Assembly: GCA_030019335.1 (NCBI GenBank)
Contig: JASEET010000001.1
Span: forward strand, 1-64,000
From: Candidatus Bathyarchaeia archaeon
Lineage (GTDB): Archaea; Thermoproteota; Bathyarchaeia; Bathyarchaeales; Bathycorpusculaceae
DNA: 64,000 nt
Direction: 5' to 3'
Shown here: one piece after another, positions 10,947 through 20,258 of the stretch
Layout: each line of letters begins with the position of its first letter
How positions within the stretch are numbered: position 1 is the stretch's first letter
The notes under the pieces: model-generated
The model's database searches: none
Seen by the model: the letters and a program-made list of their open reading frames with translations, nothing else
What the model was told of the DNA's origin: nothing
Position numbers and translations under genes: made by a program

Positions 10947-12385
10947 TTAGTGACCTACAATTCGCAGCCTCAGTTTCTGAAGGATTGCTGCACAAGCCAA
11001 CCGCACTAAGACAGCTTCTGGCCTATCCGGAACTAACCAGAAAGCTTGTAGAAGACCCCGTATTCTTCACAGTTTTGATGTGTGGAGACAAGTGGCTTGT
11101 AAACGCTCAAGACCATCAGAAACTACTAAGGGATATGAGCCCTCGACAAGTCGCTGTTTGCGGTCGGGGCTGGGGTAAATCCCTTGTTTTCAGCAGAAAG
11201 AATCTATGGCTGCTCTTTACAAAGCCGAAAATGGAGAGCCTCATCATAAGCAGCACACAGCGTCAAAGCATGATCATGTTTGACTATTGCTACTTCACAA
11301 TTCTTCAGAACCCCTTAATGCGGGAGATGCTTCAGCATCCAGGAACAACACGCACAGTCATAAGGCTTAAGCCTTCATTAGGCGGGAAACTGGTTGCCTT
11401 GCCATGCTCACCCGACAAACTGAGGGGCTATCACCCCGACTGGGTTTTCTGCGACGAGGCGAGCGTCATCCCAAGCGAAATGATTACCAGCGAAATAATG
11501 ATGATGCTGACAAAGCCTAAAGCCGGCTTAGTCATGGCTGGCACACCCATGGCTTTTGACCACGTTTTCCGCAAAGCCTTCTTAGACCGGAAACGCTACT
11601 CAGTACACTACTACCCAAGCTACACAAGTCCGCTGGTAAGTCAGCAACAACTCGCAGAATGGCACGAAATGATGACTCGTGAAGAGTGGATGCGCGAAGT
11701 TGAAGCCGTCTGGGTGGAGGTAGCCCACACGTTCTTCCCAATGGATTTGATTATAAGCTGTGTTGAACCCGAGCTTGGAAACCCCAACTCACCCAACGCC
11801 TACATTGAAGATGTGGAGAGAGCCAACCCAGCACACCTTAAGGGCAGATACTTCGCGGGCTTAGACCTTGGTAAACAAGTTGACCACAGCGTTTTAGTAG
11901 TTGTGCAACTAACCGAAAACGGCCATGTCAGGCTTATCCATAAACGTCAGTTTCCCCGGGGCACTCCTTATCCCGACGTGGTTGCTTATGTAGCCAGAGC
12001 CCACCAAGTGTTCAGCTTTGAAGGCTTGTTTGTGGACAAGACAGGAATAGGCGACGCCGTAGTCGACGAACTCTCAGCCATAGAACTACCCAACGTTAAA
12101 GGCGTGTTCTTCACAGACGTTGAAAAGGAAAACATGCTCAACTATTTGAAGCTGCTTATGGAGAAAAGACTGCTTAAAATCCTCGGCGACGACGCACAAT
12201 TGATAGCGCAAATAAACGAGCAACAATACGAGTATCTGCGACCTAAAACGGCTCAAGAACGCATACACCTAAAGTTTTGGCATCCTCAGGGCAGACACGA
12301 CGACCAGCTTTACGCCTTAGCCCTAGCATGCTACGCCGCTAAAGAAGCAAAGCCCCGCAGGGAACCAGTCTTCATGTTCGACTGA
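10916..12385 (+). CDS. Phage terminase large subunit-like protein
   Basis: VCGRGWGKSLVFSRKN (Walker A-like), PDWVFCDEAS (Walker B), FAGLDLGKQVDHSVLVVV and HDDQLYALALACYAA (nuclease-domain acidic residues). Confidence 0.85.
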   Translation: MEEKAFVDKIVSDLQFAASVSEGLLHKPTALRQLLAYPELTRKLVEDPVFFTVLMCGDKWLVNAQDHQKLLRDMSPRQVAVCGRGWGKSLVFSRKNLWLLFTKPKMESLIISSTQRQSMIMFDYCYFTILQNPLMREMLQHPGTTRTVIRLKPSLGGKLVALPCSPDKLRGYHPDWVFCDEASVIPSEMITSEIMMMLTKPKAGLVMAGTPMAFDHVFRKAFLDRKRYSVHYYPSYTSPLVSQQQLAEWHEMMTREEWMREVEAVWVEVAHTFFPMDLIISCVEPELGNPNSPNAYIEDVERANPAHLKGRYFAGLDLGKQVDHSVLVVVQLTENGHVRLIHKRQFPRGTPYPDVVAYVARAHQVFSFEGLFVDKTGIGDAVVDELSAIELPNVKGVFFTDVEKENMLNYLKLLMEKRLLKILGDDAQLIAQINEQQYEYLRPKTAQERIHLKFWHPQGRHDDQLYALALACYAAKEAKPRREPVFMFD

Positions 12386-12633
12386 GATCCAACCGCGCGC
12401 GCTATTTCAATCTTCGAACTTCAAGTAAAAGCAGCGATGCTCATGGTCTCTGTAATAATAGCCACAACTGTTGCCTTGAAAAGATGATATGGTCACAGAA
12501 GATTCGCAAGTCCTGCATATTTGCTATCCTTCTTATCAGTTTTCATAAGACTTCAAAATCAGCAATAAATCATGATAAACTGAGTTGATGCCATGGCGAA
12601 AAACCGAAATACACGATGTTTCGCAGTGGAATG

Positions 12634-13032
12634 TCAAACTGGAAAATATTTGACCCTCACTTCTTTGACCTTTGCTAATTTACCATCTGTCGTTAGAAGT
12701 ATCGCTTTCTTTAGCTCAGAGAGGGCTAAGGAAAAACAATCCGCAAGGGACAGCTTACCCCTATATTTGCATTTCTTTTCTCCAGCCTTCCTCGTCAGCT
12801 CCTCGTCCGTTGCAACAGATCCGACATCTGAGCCCCTAACCTGATGATATCGAACATCAGCGATTTCCTTCCCAAGTTTTTCACAGATCTTATAATAGTA
12901 TTCAGCAAGATTTACGTCGCAGATGAATCCTTGAGCTCTGCCCCGAGCAACGTCATCAAAATAAGGCTTCACTCTTTCATCGTCGATAAAATGGAGAAAT
13001 AAGGCTCCGGCGTCGACTACGTAACTTTTCAT
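12634..13032 (-). CDS. PIN-domain toxin (VapC-like)
   Basis: YVVDAGALFLHFIDDE...NLAEYYYKI...SLADCFSLALSELKKAILLTTDGKL; overlaps an AbrB-like ORF by 4 nt. Confidence 0.8.
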   Translation of the reverse strand: MKSYVVDAGALFLHFIDDERVKPYFDDVARGRAQGFICDVNLAEYYYKICEKLGKEIADVRYHQVRGSDVGSVATDEELTRKAGEKKCKYRGKLSLADCFSLALSELKKAILLTTDGKLAKVKEVRVKYFPV

Positions 13033-13268
13033 TCCTTAGCCTCTTCACGATGCTCAGCTTCAAGCTCCCTTATACCCTTAATTATGATGGCGGCATGTTG
13101 GCGGTCTATCCCGCGAAGATTTTCAAGTTTAGGAATAGGAATCATCAGTATTCCAGTCTCGCTTTCAATAAACTTAACCCTCATTCCCTCTTTAATTCCA
13201 TACTTCCTCATTATCTTAGCTGGAATAGTTACCATACTCTTGCTGGTAACCTTCGCAATATAACCCAT
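13029..13268 (-). CDS. AbrB/SpoVT-like antitoxin
   Basis: AKVTSKSMVTIPAKIMRKYGIKEGMRVKFIE swapped-hairpin signature. Confidence 0.85.
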   Translation of the reverse strand: MGYIAKVTSKSMVTIPAKIMRKYGIKEGMRVKFIESETGILMIPIPKLENLRGIDRQHAAIIIKGIRELEAEHREEAKE

Positions 13269-13339
13269 TTACATTACCATATTTTATTATAAAAACATGG
13301 TATTTAAACATTTTCCATGCACCAAGTTTTTTCCCGAAA

Positions 13340-13557
13340 AAACAAAAAGTTTCCATCAGCTTCCTCTTACCAGCATCCACCAAACCCTCAACCCTCAAAA
13401 CCAAAGCAACAGACCCCACCTTCAAACAAGCCTCCATCAAACGCTGAACCGCCTCACCCACCAACATCCTCTCCCCTCTACAAAGCTCCTTAAAACCGTC
13501 AAAAACAAACCCGTCAACCCGCAATCCAGTTTGAAACTTCAAGTTGCCCTCCACCAT
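13340..13557 (-). pseudogene. Recurrent small ORF family, copy 2 (3'-truncated)
   Basis: MVEGNLKFQTGLRVDGFVFDGFKELCRGERMLVGEAVQRLMEACLKVGSVALVLRVEGLVDAGKRKL matches copy 3, then homology stops. Confidence 0.7.
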
Positions 13558-13679
13558 TACCAAAACATGTTACAAAAACTAATAAACGCCTTGGGGCGAG
13601 GTAAAGTTTAACAGAGAAAAACCTAACCAATGAGCAACAAATTGAAGTCGCCGCCAAAAAACAACGCGTGTGACAAAGC

Positions 13680-14357
13680 CTAAATCGATGCCAAACCGTT
13701 GAGAAATCTAACTAAGTTTGAGATGCATCTGTCAAATGTTTTATCCGGTATTTTTCCAAATGCTCCATGCAAGCTGTCTCTATAACTCTCGTTCGCCACT
13801 TTTGCTTTTATCATCTTAACTCTTTTCTTTAATAATTTTTCACTGCACTTCTCCTTTATGATATCTCTAATCAAATTCCGGTTCAGTTCTGTTCCCGAGA
13901 GCATGAATATGTCACGGATGTCTTGTCGTCGAGCTGAAACAAACTTCATGGCGAACAAGAGTTCAGCGTCAGCTATTCTGATCCTGATCCTAATCGGGTT
14001 AGCTCTACCCACTGTGACCCTTTCCTTTGAATATTTCTTAAACAAGCTGCCCTCAAAGACTATTCCACTGACTCTATCAAACACTGAGTTAAGCAGTAAG
14101 TCAAAAGAAACTTTTTCTTTCTTCCTCACGAACCTAAAGTATTCACCATATGGCACATCTCCCTTCTCCGTCTCTTCAAAACCGTTCTTCACCAATGTCT
14201 TCTTTATCTCCGCAACGCCCTCGAACACAACTAGGTCGCAGTCAATTGAGAACATAGGTGGAACATACGCGTTGACGGCGTAGCCCCCTATGAGGACAAC
14301 ATCCTTGGGTAACTCCATCAAGGTTTGGAGGATTAAGGCTTCTCTGGACCCTAGCAC
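13680..14357 (-). CDS. Nucleotidyltransferase, AbiEii-like toxin candidate
   Basis: VLIGGYAVNAYVPPMFSIDCDLVVF nucleotidyltransferase motif, located in a TA-rich island. Confidence 0.65.
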   Translation of the reverse strand: MLGSREALILQTLMELPKDVVLIGGYAVNAYVPPMFSIDCDLVVFEGVAEIKKTLVKNGFEETEKGDVPYGEYFRFVRKKEKVSFDLLLNSVFDRVSGIVFEGSLFKKYSKERVTVGRANPIRIRIRIADAELLFAMKFVSARRQDIRDIFMLSGTELNRNLIRDIIKEKCSEKLLKKRVKMIKAKVANESYRDSLHGAFGKIPDKTFDRCISNLVRFLNGLASI

Positions 14358-14391
14358 TAAACCACCTTAGCTACTTCGTCTAAAACCAGGC

Positions 14392-14507
14392 ATAGTTGGG
14401 CTTTGCCTGCCTAACTACAGAATCATCTACACAATTGATGACAACAAAAGAAGAGTCGTTCTACACACAGTCGTCCACTGAAGAAGAACCTAAAAACCAT
14501 AGTCAAC
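14392..14507 (+). pseudogene. RelE-family toxin C-terminal relic
   Basis: Translation GLCLPNYRIIYTIDDNKRRVVLHTVVH*RRT* resembles the RelE core (YRIIYTID..., HTVVHRR) with stops. Confidence 0.55.
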
Positions 14508-14599
14508 CAAAACTCAAATTCAAAACCATAGAACTAGGACAACCATACCAAACTTAATTTATCGATTATACGCGCTCTAAACCGTTTAAAACTTAAGCA

Positions 14600-14930
14600 T
14601 CTCTCCTTTCCAAGGCTTACACCTTTATACTTGATCTTTTCAACCTCCTAATGTTCTCATCTTTAACCCTCTCCTTGCACCTCTCGTTCGACTTCAAAAT
14701 CAAACGCAAAAATTCAGAGTCGTAACTCTTCAGCAACAACTCAACGTTGGGAATTAGGCAATGCCCACCAATCACGCCTAGGAACATTATTGATCTATAA
14801 ACCTTACACGGTGAGTGCCATTCAAAAAATCCACAACCTCATCAAAATCTACTCCAAAATACCTCGAAATGCTGTGCATCTCCTAAAAAAGCAATCATCC
14901 AAGCTCCACAGATAGCTTCTTAATTTAGAT
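14600..14930 (-). pseudogene. NAD-dependent sugar dehydrogenase, relic copy
   Basis: MHSISRYFGVDFDEVVDFLNGTHRVRFID, then shifted frame SIMFLGVIGGHCLIPNVELLLKSYDSEFLRLILKSNERCKERVKDE, homologous to ORF 21057..21917. Confidence 0.75.
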
Positions 14931-14985
14931 GTTGCCCTAATCACATACGCGCCCTATATTTGAGAACTTGAACAAAGTTTCCTGA

Positions 14986-15402
14986 TTAAGGTAACATTTT
15001 GAACCCTGCTTGTCTGTAATGCTCGTCAAAAGTGAACGCTGTTGCCAGCCTATACCTCTTCATCAGTGTAAATGATGTGCAATCTGTGAAGCTCCAAAAT
15101 TTATCCTTGAACTTCTTGAACAAGTTCCATGCATCTTTAAACGCCTCTTCATCCACCTTAATCACTCTTGTGATCTTTGAGGACAGTATAGCTTCACCCG
15201 CATTCAATGCCAAATCCTTTCTCCCCGTAAACGATACTATCGAGGTGACGGCTTCATCAAACACGTAATCCGTTGTGTAAAAAATTACTGGACCAAAAAA
15301 CCCCTTCTTGATCTCGTCTATGAAGCCCTCAGCTTCACGATGTTTTTCATCCCTCTCATTGTAAAAAGCGATGTAAGCCGAGGAATCTATAAACAGCTTC
15401 AT
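14986..15402 (-). CDS. PIN-domain toxin (VapC-like)
   Basis: KLFIDSSAYIAFYNERDEKH...TTDYVFDEAVT...WSFTDCTSFTLMKRYRLATAFTFDEHYRQAGF. Confidence 0.85.
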   Translation of the reverse strand: MKLFIDSSAYIAFYNERDEKHREAEGFIDEIKKGFFGPVIFYTTDYVFDEAVTSIVSFTGRKDLALNAGEAILSSKITRVIKVDEEAFKDAWNLFKKFKDKFWSFTDCTSFTLMKRYRLATAFTFDEHYRQAGFKMLP

Positions 15403-15629
15403 TCTGATCTACCGTAGAGAACCTTCTCAATTTCTTCAACATTTGTTTTCACACCGAAATCTACAGGCTTCAAGTTCAAGAACGGGTCCTCAACCACCCC
15501 CTCGTTCCAAATCAACCAGTCTTCAATAGCTTCCCTAACAATCTCCTTAATGGACCTCTTCTCACTTTTAGAAATTTCAACCAACTTTTTATGCAGCTCA
15601 TCAGGGATACTCGTTTGAACAATGGTCAT
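15399..15629 (-). CDS. Ribbon-helix-helix antitoxin
   Basis: MTIVQTSIPDELHKKLVEISKSEKRSIKEIVREAIEDWL; start trimmed from 15749; 4-nt overlap with PIN ORF. Confidence 0.75.
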   Translation of the reverse strand: MTIVQTSIPDELHKKLVEISKSEKRSIKEIVREAIEDWLIWNEGVVEDPFLNLKPVDFGVKTNVEEIEKVLYGRSE

Positions 15630-15745
15630 TCTTACATCACCAAATAGATGTAATAGCACATTAAATATAAAAGTTTCTACATTTCCAATAACATCAAACA
15701 ATCTATGGATAAACATGCAAAAAGTTACACTAAAAACACAAAAAC

Positions 15746-16188
15746 TCATCCTCCTATGATTTTTTCTGCAGTCTCGTTTGCTTTTTCAAGAATCTTCTCT
15801 GCCTCGCGAATCAGCGTCTCATCCCTAACCTTCGGAAGCACAGCCACAGCCGTCTCATAGGCTGTACGGTAAATAGCCTGGTCAATGCGTGTCTCCTTGT
15901 TTTTCACCGTAACATACCATTCCTCCCCCTTCTCCACAGCCCTCACGAAACCCCTTCAACTCAGCCAAAACACCCTTCAACCTCCTCAGCCTTCCTCTCC
16001 CCAGCATCCACCAAGGCTTCACCCCTCAAAATCAAACTCACAGACCCAGCCTTCAAACAAGCCTCCATCAAACGTTGAACAGCCTCACCCACCAACATCC
16101 TCTCACCCTTACAAAGCTCCTTAAAACCGTCAAAAACAAACCCGTCAACCCGCAACCCAGTCTGAACCTTCAAATTGTCGTTCACCAT
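15746..16188 (-). pseudogene. Recurrent small ORF family, copy 3 (frameshifted)
   Basis: MVNDNLKVQTGLRVDGFVFDGFKELCKGERMLVGEAVQRLMEACLKAGSVSLILRGEALVDAGERKAEE, then in another frame VRAVEKGEEWYVTVKNKETRIDQAIYRTAYETAVAVLPKVRDETLIREAEKILEKANETAEKIIGG. Confidence 0.75.
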
Positions 16189-16262
16189 AACCAAAACATG
16201 TTACAAAACTTATAAATATATTTATATAACAGTATATCCTTCTACATGTAGAGGTAAATACT

Positions 16263-16472
16263 TTGAACGAAACAACCACCATTAGAGTTTCAAAAAACAC
16301 CATGGAAATGCTCGAAAAACTACGAAACAAACTAAAAACAAGAAGCCTAGACGAGACCCTACGTACACTAATCATAAGGCAACGTAAAATGCTAATCAAC
16401 CAAGTCTTCGGCTTGGACAAAGACCGAATAAAACCTTTCACGGAGGAAGATCGCGGTGAAAATCGTGATTGA
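16263..16472 (+). CDS. VapB-like antitoxin
   Basis: TTTIRVSKNTMEMLEKLRNKLKTRSLDETLRTLI; overlaps downstream PIN ORF. Confidence 0.8.
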   Translation: MNETTTIRVSKNTMEMLEKLRNKLKTRSLDETLRTLIIRQRKMLINQVFGLDKDRIKPFTEEDRGENRD

Positions 16473-16863
16473 CACCTACGCATGGATCGAAATCTTCATC
16501 GGAAGCGAAAAAGGAAACAAAGCAAGAAAAATCTTAACAGAAACCCTCGAGATACACACCCCTGACATAGTACTGGCAGAGATAGCCCGCAAGTATACAA
16601 GAGAGGGAATAGAACAACAAGTAGTCCTTGAACGCCTAAAAACCATAGTTGAAACATCAGAAACCACACCAATCAACATGGAGATAGCCTTAGAATCCGC
16701 CAAGTGCTACATAAAGCTTTTAGAGGAAGCCAAAAAAGCCGGAATTACCACTCCAAGCCTCTTCGACGCAATAGTACTAGCCACAGCCAAGGTACTAAAA
16801 GCAAAAGTAATCACCGGTGATGAACACTTCAGCAATCTGCCTGAAACCATATGGATAGGTTAA
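16456..16863 (+). CDS. PIN-domain toxin (VapC-like)
   Basis: IVIDTYAWIEIFIGSEKGNKARKIL...PSLFDAIVLATAKVLKAKVITGDEHFSNLP. Confidence 0.9.
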   Translation: MKIVIDTYAWIEIFIGSEKGNKARKILTETLEIHTPDIVLAEIARKYTREGIEQQVVLERLKTIVETSETTPINMEIALESAKCYIKLLEEAKKAGITTPSLFDAIVLATAKVLKAKVITGDEHFSNLPETIWIG

Positions 16864-16987
16864 CCATAACCTTTCCTATCTTTTCAACCTTACTCAAACA
16901 CTCATAATCTCTTCTTTCCACTTTGCTAGCAGGTCTTCAGCAAATCTTAAATACTCTTTACCAGTAAAACTCTTTAGAGGTATAGAG

Positions 16988-17293
16988 TTGACTAAAGTCA
17001 GCATATACATAAACGACAAAGTATGGTCCGAATTCAAAAAAGAGGTATTCCAGAAATACGGAAGCCTAAGAAAAATTAGCAGCGAAGTTGAGACGCTTCT
17101 ACGATCCCTAATTGTTCAAGAGGCAGTGGTTTCAGGCTTCAAAAGAATAGGCGGAATAGGCGTAGAAGCAAAAGGGACAATATCCTCATCAGACATCAAA
17201 GCCAAAAGACCCATACTAAAAGGACCCCCTTCAGAAGAAATAATCAGAGAAATGAGGCAGAAAAGAGTTGCTGAAACTCTACCTCGACACTAG
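16988..17293 (+). CDS. VapB-like antitoxin
   Basis: TKVSIYINDKVWSEFKKEVFQKYG...SEVETLLRSLI; overlaps PIN ORF. Confidence 0.7.
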   Translation: MTKVSIYINDKVWSEFKKEVFQKYGSLRKISSEVETLLRSLIVQEAVVSGFKRIGGIGVEAKGTISSSDIKAKRPILKGPPSEEIIREMRQKRVAETLPRH

Positions 17294-17753
17294 CACAATA
17301 GTAAAACGATACGTAACTGAAACAGGCACCCAAACCGTCGACATAATCTTCGACAAAGCCGAAGCAGGAGAACTTACCATAGCCTTCTCCTTATGGAACA
17401 TTGGAGAAGCATTAGGAGTCCTCGATGAACGACGTAGAAGAAAATGGCTAACCCAGGAAGAATTTGCACAAACTTTAAAAAATCTAGCAGACGAACTCCT
17501 CAAACTTATGCGTCTAAGAACACTTGAAACAATTCTAATACACACACCAATTCTCACAGAAACATGGAACCTCATATTAAACTACCATATTTATGAAGCA
17601 GACGCCCTACAAATAACCACGTGCATACACAGCCAAAGCAACGCACTCATAAGCAGCGACAAAAAACTCGTTGAATCAAGCAGAAAAACAGGTTTAAAAG
17701 CATTCCACGTTACAAAAGATGAAGAAAAAATAAAGGCTCTCATTAAACTCTAA
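17268..17753 (+). CDS. PIN-domain toxin (VapC-like)
   Basis: LKLYLDTSTIVKRYVTETGTQTVDIIFDKAEAGELTIAFSLWNIGEALGVLD...YEADALQI...ALISSDKKLVE. Confidence 0.85.
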   Translation: MLKLYLDTSTIVKRYVTETGTQTVDIIFDKAEAGELTIAFSLWNIGEALGVLDERRRRKWLTQEEFAQTLKNLADELLKLMRLRTLETILIHTPILTETWNLILNYHIYEADALQITTCIHSQSNALISSDKKLVESSRKTGLKAFHVTKDEEKIKALIKL

Positions 17754-17782
17754 AATCAACGCAAAAACTTCACGATGCAACA

Positions 17783-18513
17783 TTAAACCTTACTTTTCCG
17801 CTTCTTCATTATTCTTTCCATAAAATTAGACGCTAAATCTTCAAACTTCAAGATTACCCCTTCATCAACTAGGTTATACTTGTTTTTCACCTCCATAAGC
17901 TTAACCGCTACGAACGCCGGATAAATGGTTGCTTCACTTAATCCTTTCTCCAAAATCTCTTTCTCTGTTAACATTTTTGTTTCCTCGTAAATAACCCCCC
18001 AATTAATTGGAGCCCCCGAAACTATAGAAAAAACATCGTCTATATCTTTCTCTTGCTCCGTCATAGATTTAAATAATATGTTGTCTTCATTAGAAATGAG
18101 GAACAGTTCTAAGCGTCCCATACTTCTTTTTTCAGCCCGATTGACCATTCTTTCGGTGACTGGCGTTCGAATGAACTTATTCACATCCATTTCGATTCTG
18201 TACTTGTTTACAAGCTCTTCAAAGCGCATTTTCCCACTCCTTACGTACCCTAACTCTGTCAACGTTTTTCCAAAATTAGCTTATCCTCCTCACTGAACAG
18301 TACAATGTCTACATCGATAGTGCTTATCTTTTGCCCCCTCATAACCATTGGCGCTCCACCCAAAAGCAGAATGCCAACCTTTTTTGGAAGACTGCTCCCT
18401 ATCCTTTTAAACTCCCTAAGAACGTCTTCTACTTCCAAGCTTCGCTTCCCCCAATTCAAACGTTTCAGCCATTTCTTGAATTGTTGGGATCTTAACCCCC
18501 CACTTTTCTTCAA
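17783..18513 (-). pseudogene. Nucleotidyltransferase split by a 1-nt frameshift
   Basis: ORF 18259..18513 (GILLLGGAPMVMRGQKISTIDVDIVLFSEEDKLILEK) continues as TLTELGYVRSGKMRFEELVNKYRIEMD of ORF 17783..18262 if one A is restored at an A5 run near 18265. Confidence 0.65.
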
Positions 18514-19222
18514 TATATTTCCTTATAAAATGCCTCGTCCGAGGGACAATGCCAGCCGCCACAAATTTATGGGGTGCCTTAAGCCTTGTCACAATCAGCG
18601 ATTCCTTTGCTGAAAGATAAAACTTCTCTATTATATACATGGGCACCTTTTCCTCGCCGGCCAACTTGTTTGTTACCTCAAGTAATGCGCCTACCTCTCT
18701 AACTTTTTTATGCTCCAATGAGAGCATGTGAAGAAGGTTGTAGTCAACCTTATTTTTACTAAGCATAACAGGGATGCAGGAGATCAGTCTGGCATCGTTT
18801 TTTATGATTATGAAAATAACAGCATCTTCTAAACTCATATAAGGCACTCCTCCATAATCAAACACCACTCTTTCAAAGCACCCCCTGAAAGGAATCCCAA
18901 CCACCTCAAACCTCGCTTCTCCAAGAACTTTCCTTACCTCTTCTAACTGATCCGTTTTAACAGCAAAGTCAAGGCGAGGAATAATTATTGGAGCTCCCCA
19001 ATGTACCATACTTAACGCTGGTCCAGCGGAAACATTAAATCCATTTTCATGTAGAACCCGAAGCAGTTTTTTGTATCTTAACCATTTAAACAATTTATCT
19101 AACTCCCATCCATCCATCGTTAAACAATAAATTTTCGGCCTAGCTGAAACACCTCTTTCAACGACGCCCATTCTCTCAAACTCCTTAAGCCATTTCACAA
19201 CTGTCCTAGTACTTAACCCCAA
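18416..19222 (-). CDS. HTH protein upstream of the nucleotidyltransferase; AbiEi-like regulator candidate
   Basis: GLSTRTVVKWLKEFERMGVVERG HTH, nucleotidyltransferase-like middle region; the frame extends upstream (WRFSDSAIRILDLLRAKPCYVREVSEE) so the start is uncertain. Confidence 0.5.
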   Translation of the reverse strand: MGLSTRTVVKWLKEFERMGVVERGVSARPKIYCLTMDGWELDKLFKWLRYKKLLRVLHENGFNVSAGPALSMVHWGAPIIIPRLDFAVKTDQLEEVRKVLGEARFEVVGIPFRGCFERVVFDYGGVPYMSLEDAVIFIIIKNDARLISCIPVMLSKNKVDYNLLHMLSLEHKKVREVGALLEVTNKLAGEEKVPMYIIEKFYLSAKESLIVTRLKAPHKFVAAGIVPRTRHFIRKYIEEKWGVKIPTIQEMAETFELGEAKLGSRRRS

Positions 19223-19491
19223 TTCTTCAGAGACCTCCCTAACATAACACGGTTTTGCCCTTAACAGATCAAGGATTCTTATTGCACTATCGGAAAAACG
19301 CCATGTACATTCACCTTAATATAAAATTAATGACTTAGAGTAATAAAGTTTTACTTTTCTAAAACAAAGGTTCCCCCCCAAAAAAAAAACTTAACATATC
19401 TGCTAATTCAAGTGACCAAAACAAAGAGGAAAAGTTAAGAGTTGCAAAACAAATAAGCATTAATGAAAACGGATAAAAGAAAGCCCGAACA

Positions 19492-19782
19492 ATGCAGAAA
19501 GCTAAAGTAAACCATCCCTACATCGAAGCAGACGAGAAGATCTGCGGCAGTTCCCCGGTGATAAAGGGAACCAGAATGAGAGTAGTAGATATAGCAGTTG
19601 AATACGAATACCTCAACCACACACCTGACGAAATAATCAACGCCCACCCTCATTTTAAACTGGAGCAGGTTCACGACGCCTTATCCTACTACTACGAGAA
19701 CAAAAAGGAACTGGACGAAAAGATAAAAAGCGACAAACAGTTCATTCAGAAACTTTCCAAGACTTTAGGGGCGGGTCGATAG
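19492..19782 (+). CDS. DUF433 antitoxin
   Basis: YIEADEKICGSSPVIKGTRMRVVDIAVEYEYLNHTPDEIINAHPHFKLEQVHDALSYYYENKKELD is typical DUF433. Confidence 0.85.
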   Translation: MQKAKVNHPYIEADEKICGSSPVIKGTRMRVVDIAVEYEYLNHTPDEIINAHPHFKLEQVHDALSYYYENKKELDEKIKSDKQFIQKLSKTLGAGR

Positions 19783-20120
19783 TATCAAAACGAATCAAAA
19801 TTTACGCAGACGAAAGCGTTAACATCGCTATAGTCGAAGGGTTGAAGAGACGCGGCGTAGAGGCATTCTCTGCTAAAGACATAAGCAAACTAGGCCTAGC
19901 CGATGAGCAACAGATTGAAATCGCCAACAAAAAATAAGCGGTAATATTCACTCATGATGTAGATTTTCTAAGGATAGCTATCCATAAACAACATCCAGGC
20001 ATAATCTACGTCCACCAGTAAAAGCTAAGTATAGGAGAATGCATAAGACGACTAAAAGCTATAGCTGAAACAAAATCCCCGAAGAAATGCGCAATCGAAT
20101 CATATTTCTGTGAACAAAAA
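19780..20120 (+). pseudogene. DUF5615 PIN-like toxin with in-frame stops
   Basis: VSKRIKIYADESVNIAIVEGLKRRGVEAFSAKDISKLGLADEQQIEIANKK*AVIFTHDVDFLRIAIHKQHPGIIYVHQ*KLSIGECIRRLKAIAET. Confidence 0.8.
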
Positions 20121-20258
20121 CCTAAACTCCTACATTATAATTGCAGATATAGGGGAAACTCTACAGCGAATCGTCTATTCCGGTAATCTCCAATGAAAAC
20201 TCTAAATCCCCATCAGTACAGTTGAGCTAATCCTAATAAGGAGGCATATAGAACGATT

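Noticed and set aside
13975-14000. Short repeat attctgatcctgatcctaatc (RIRIRIRI) in the nucleotidyltransferase
   Set aside because: Only three units inside a coding frame; no sign of a repeat locus.
19374-19390. Run of C followed by run of A (ttccccccccaaaaaaaaaac)
   Set aside because: Intergenic homopolymers; may be length-uncertain in assembly, no functional evidence.
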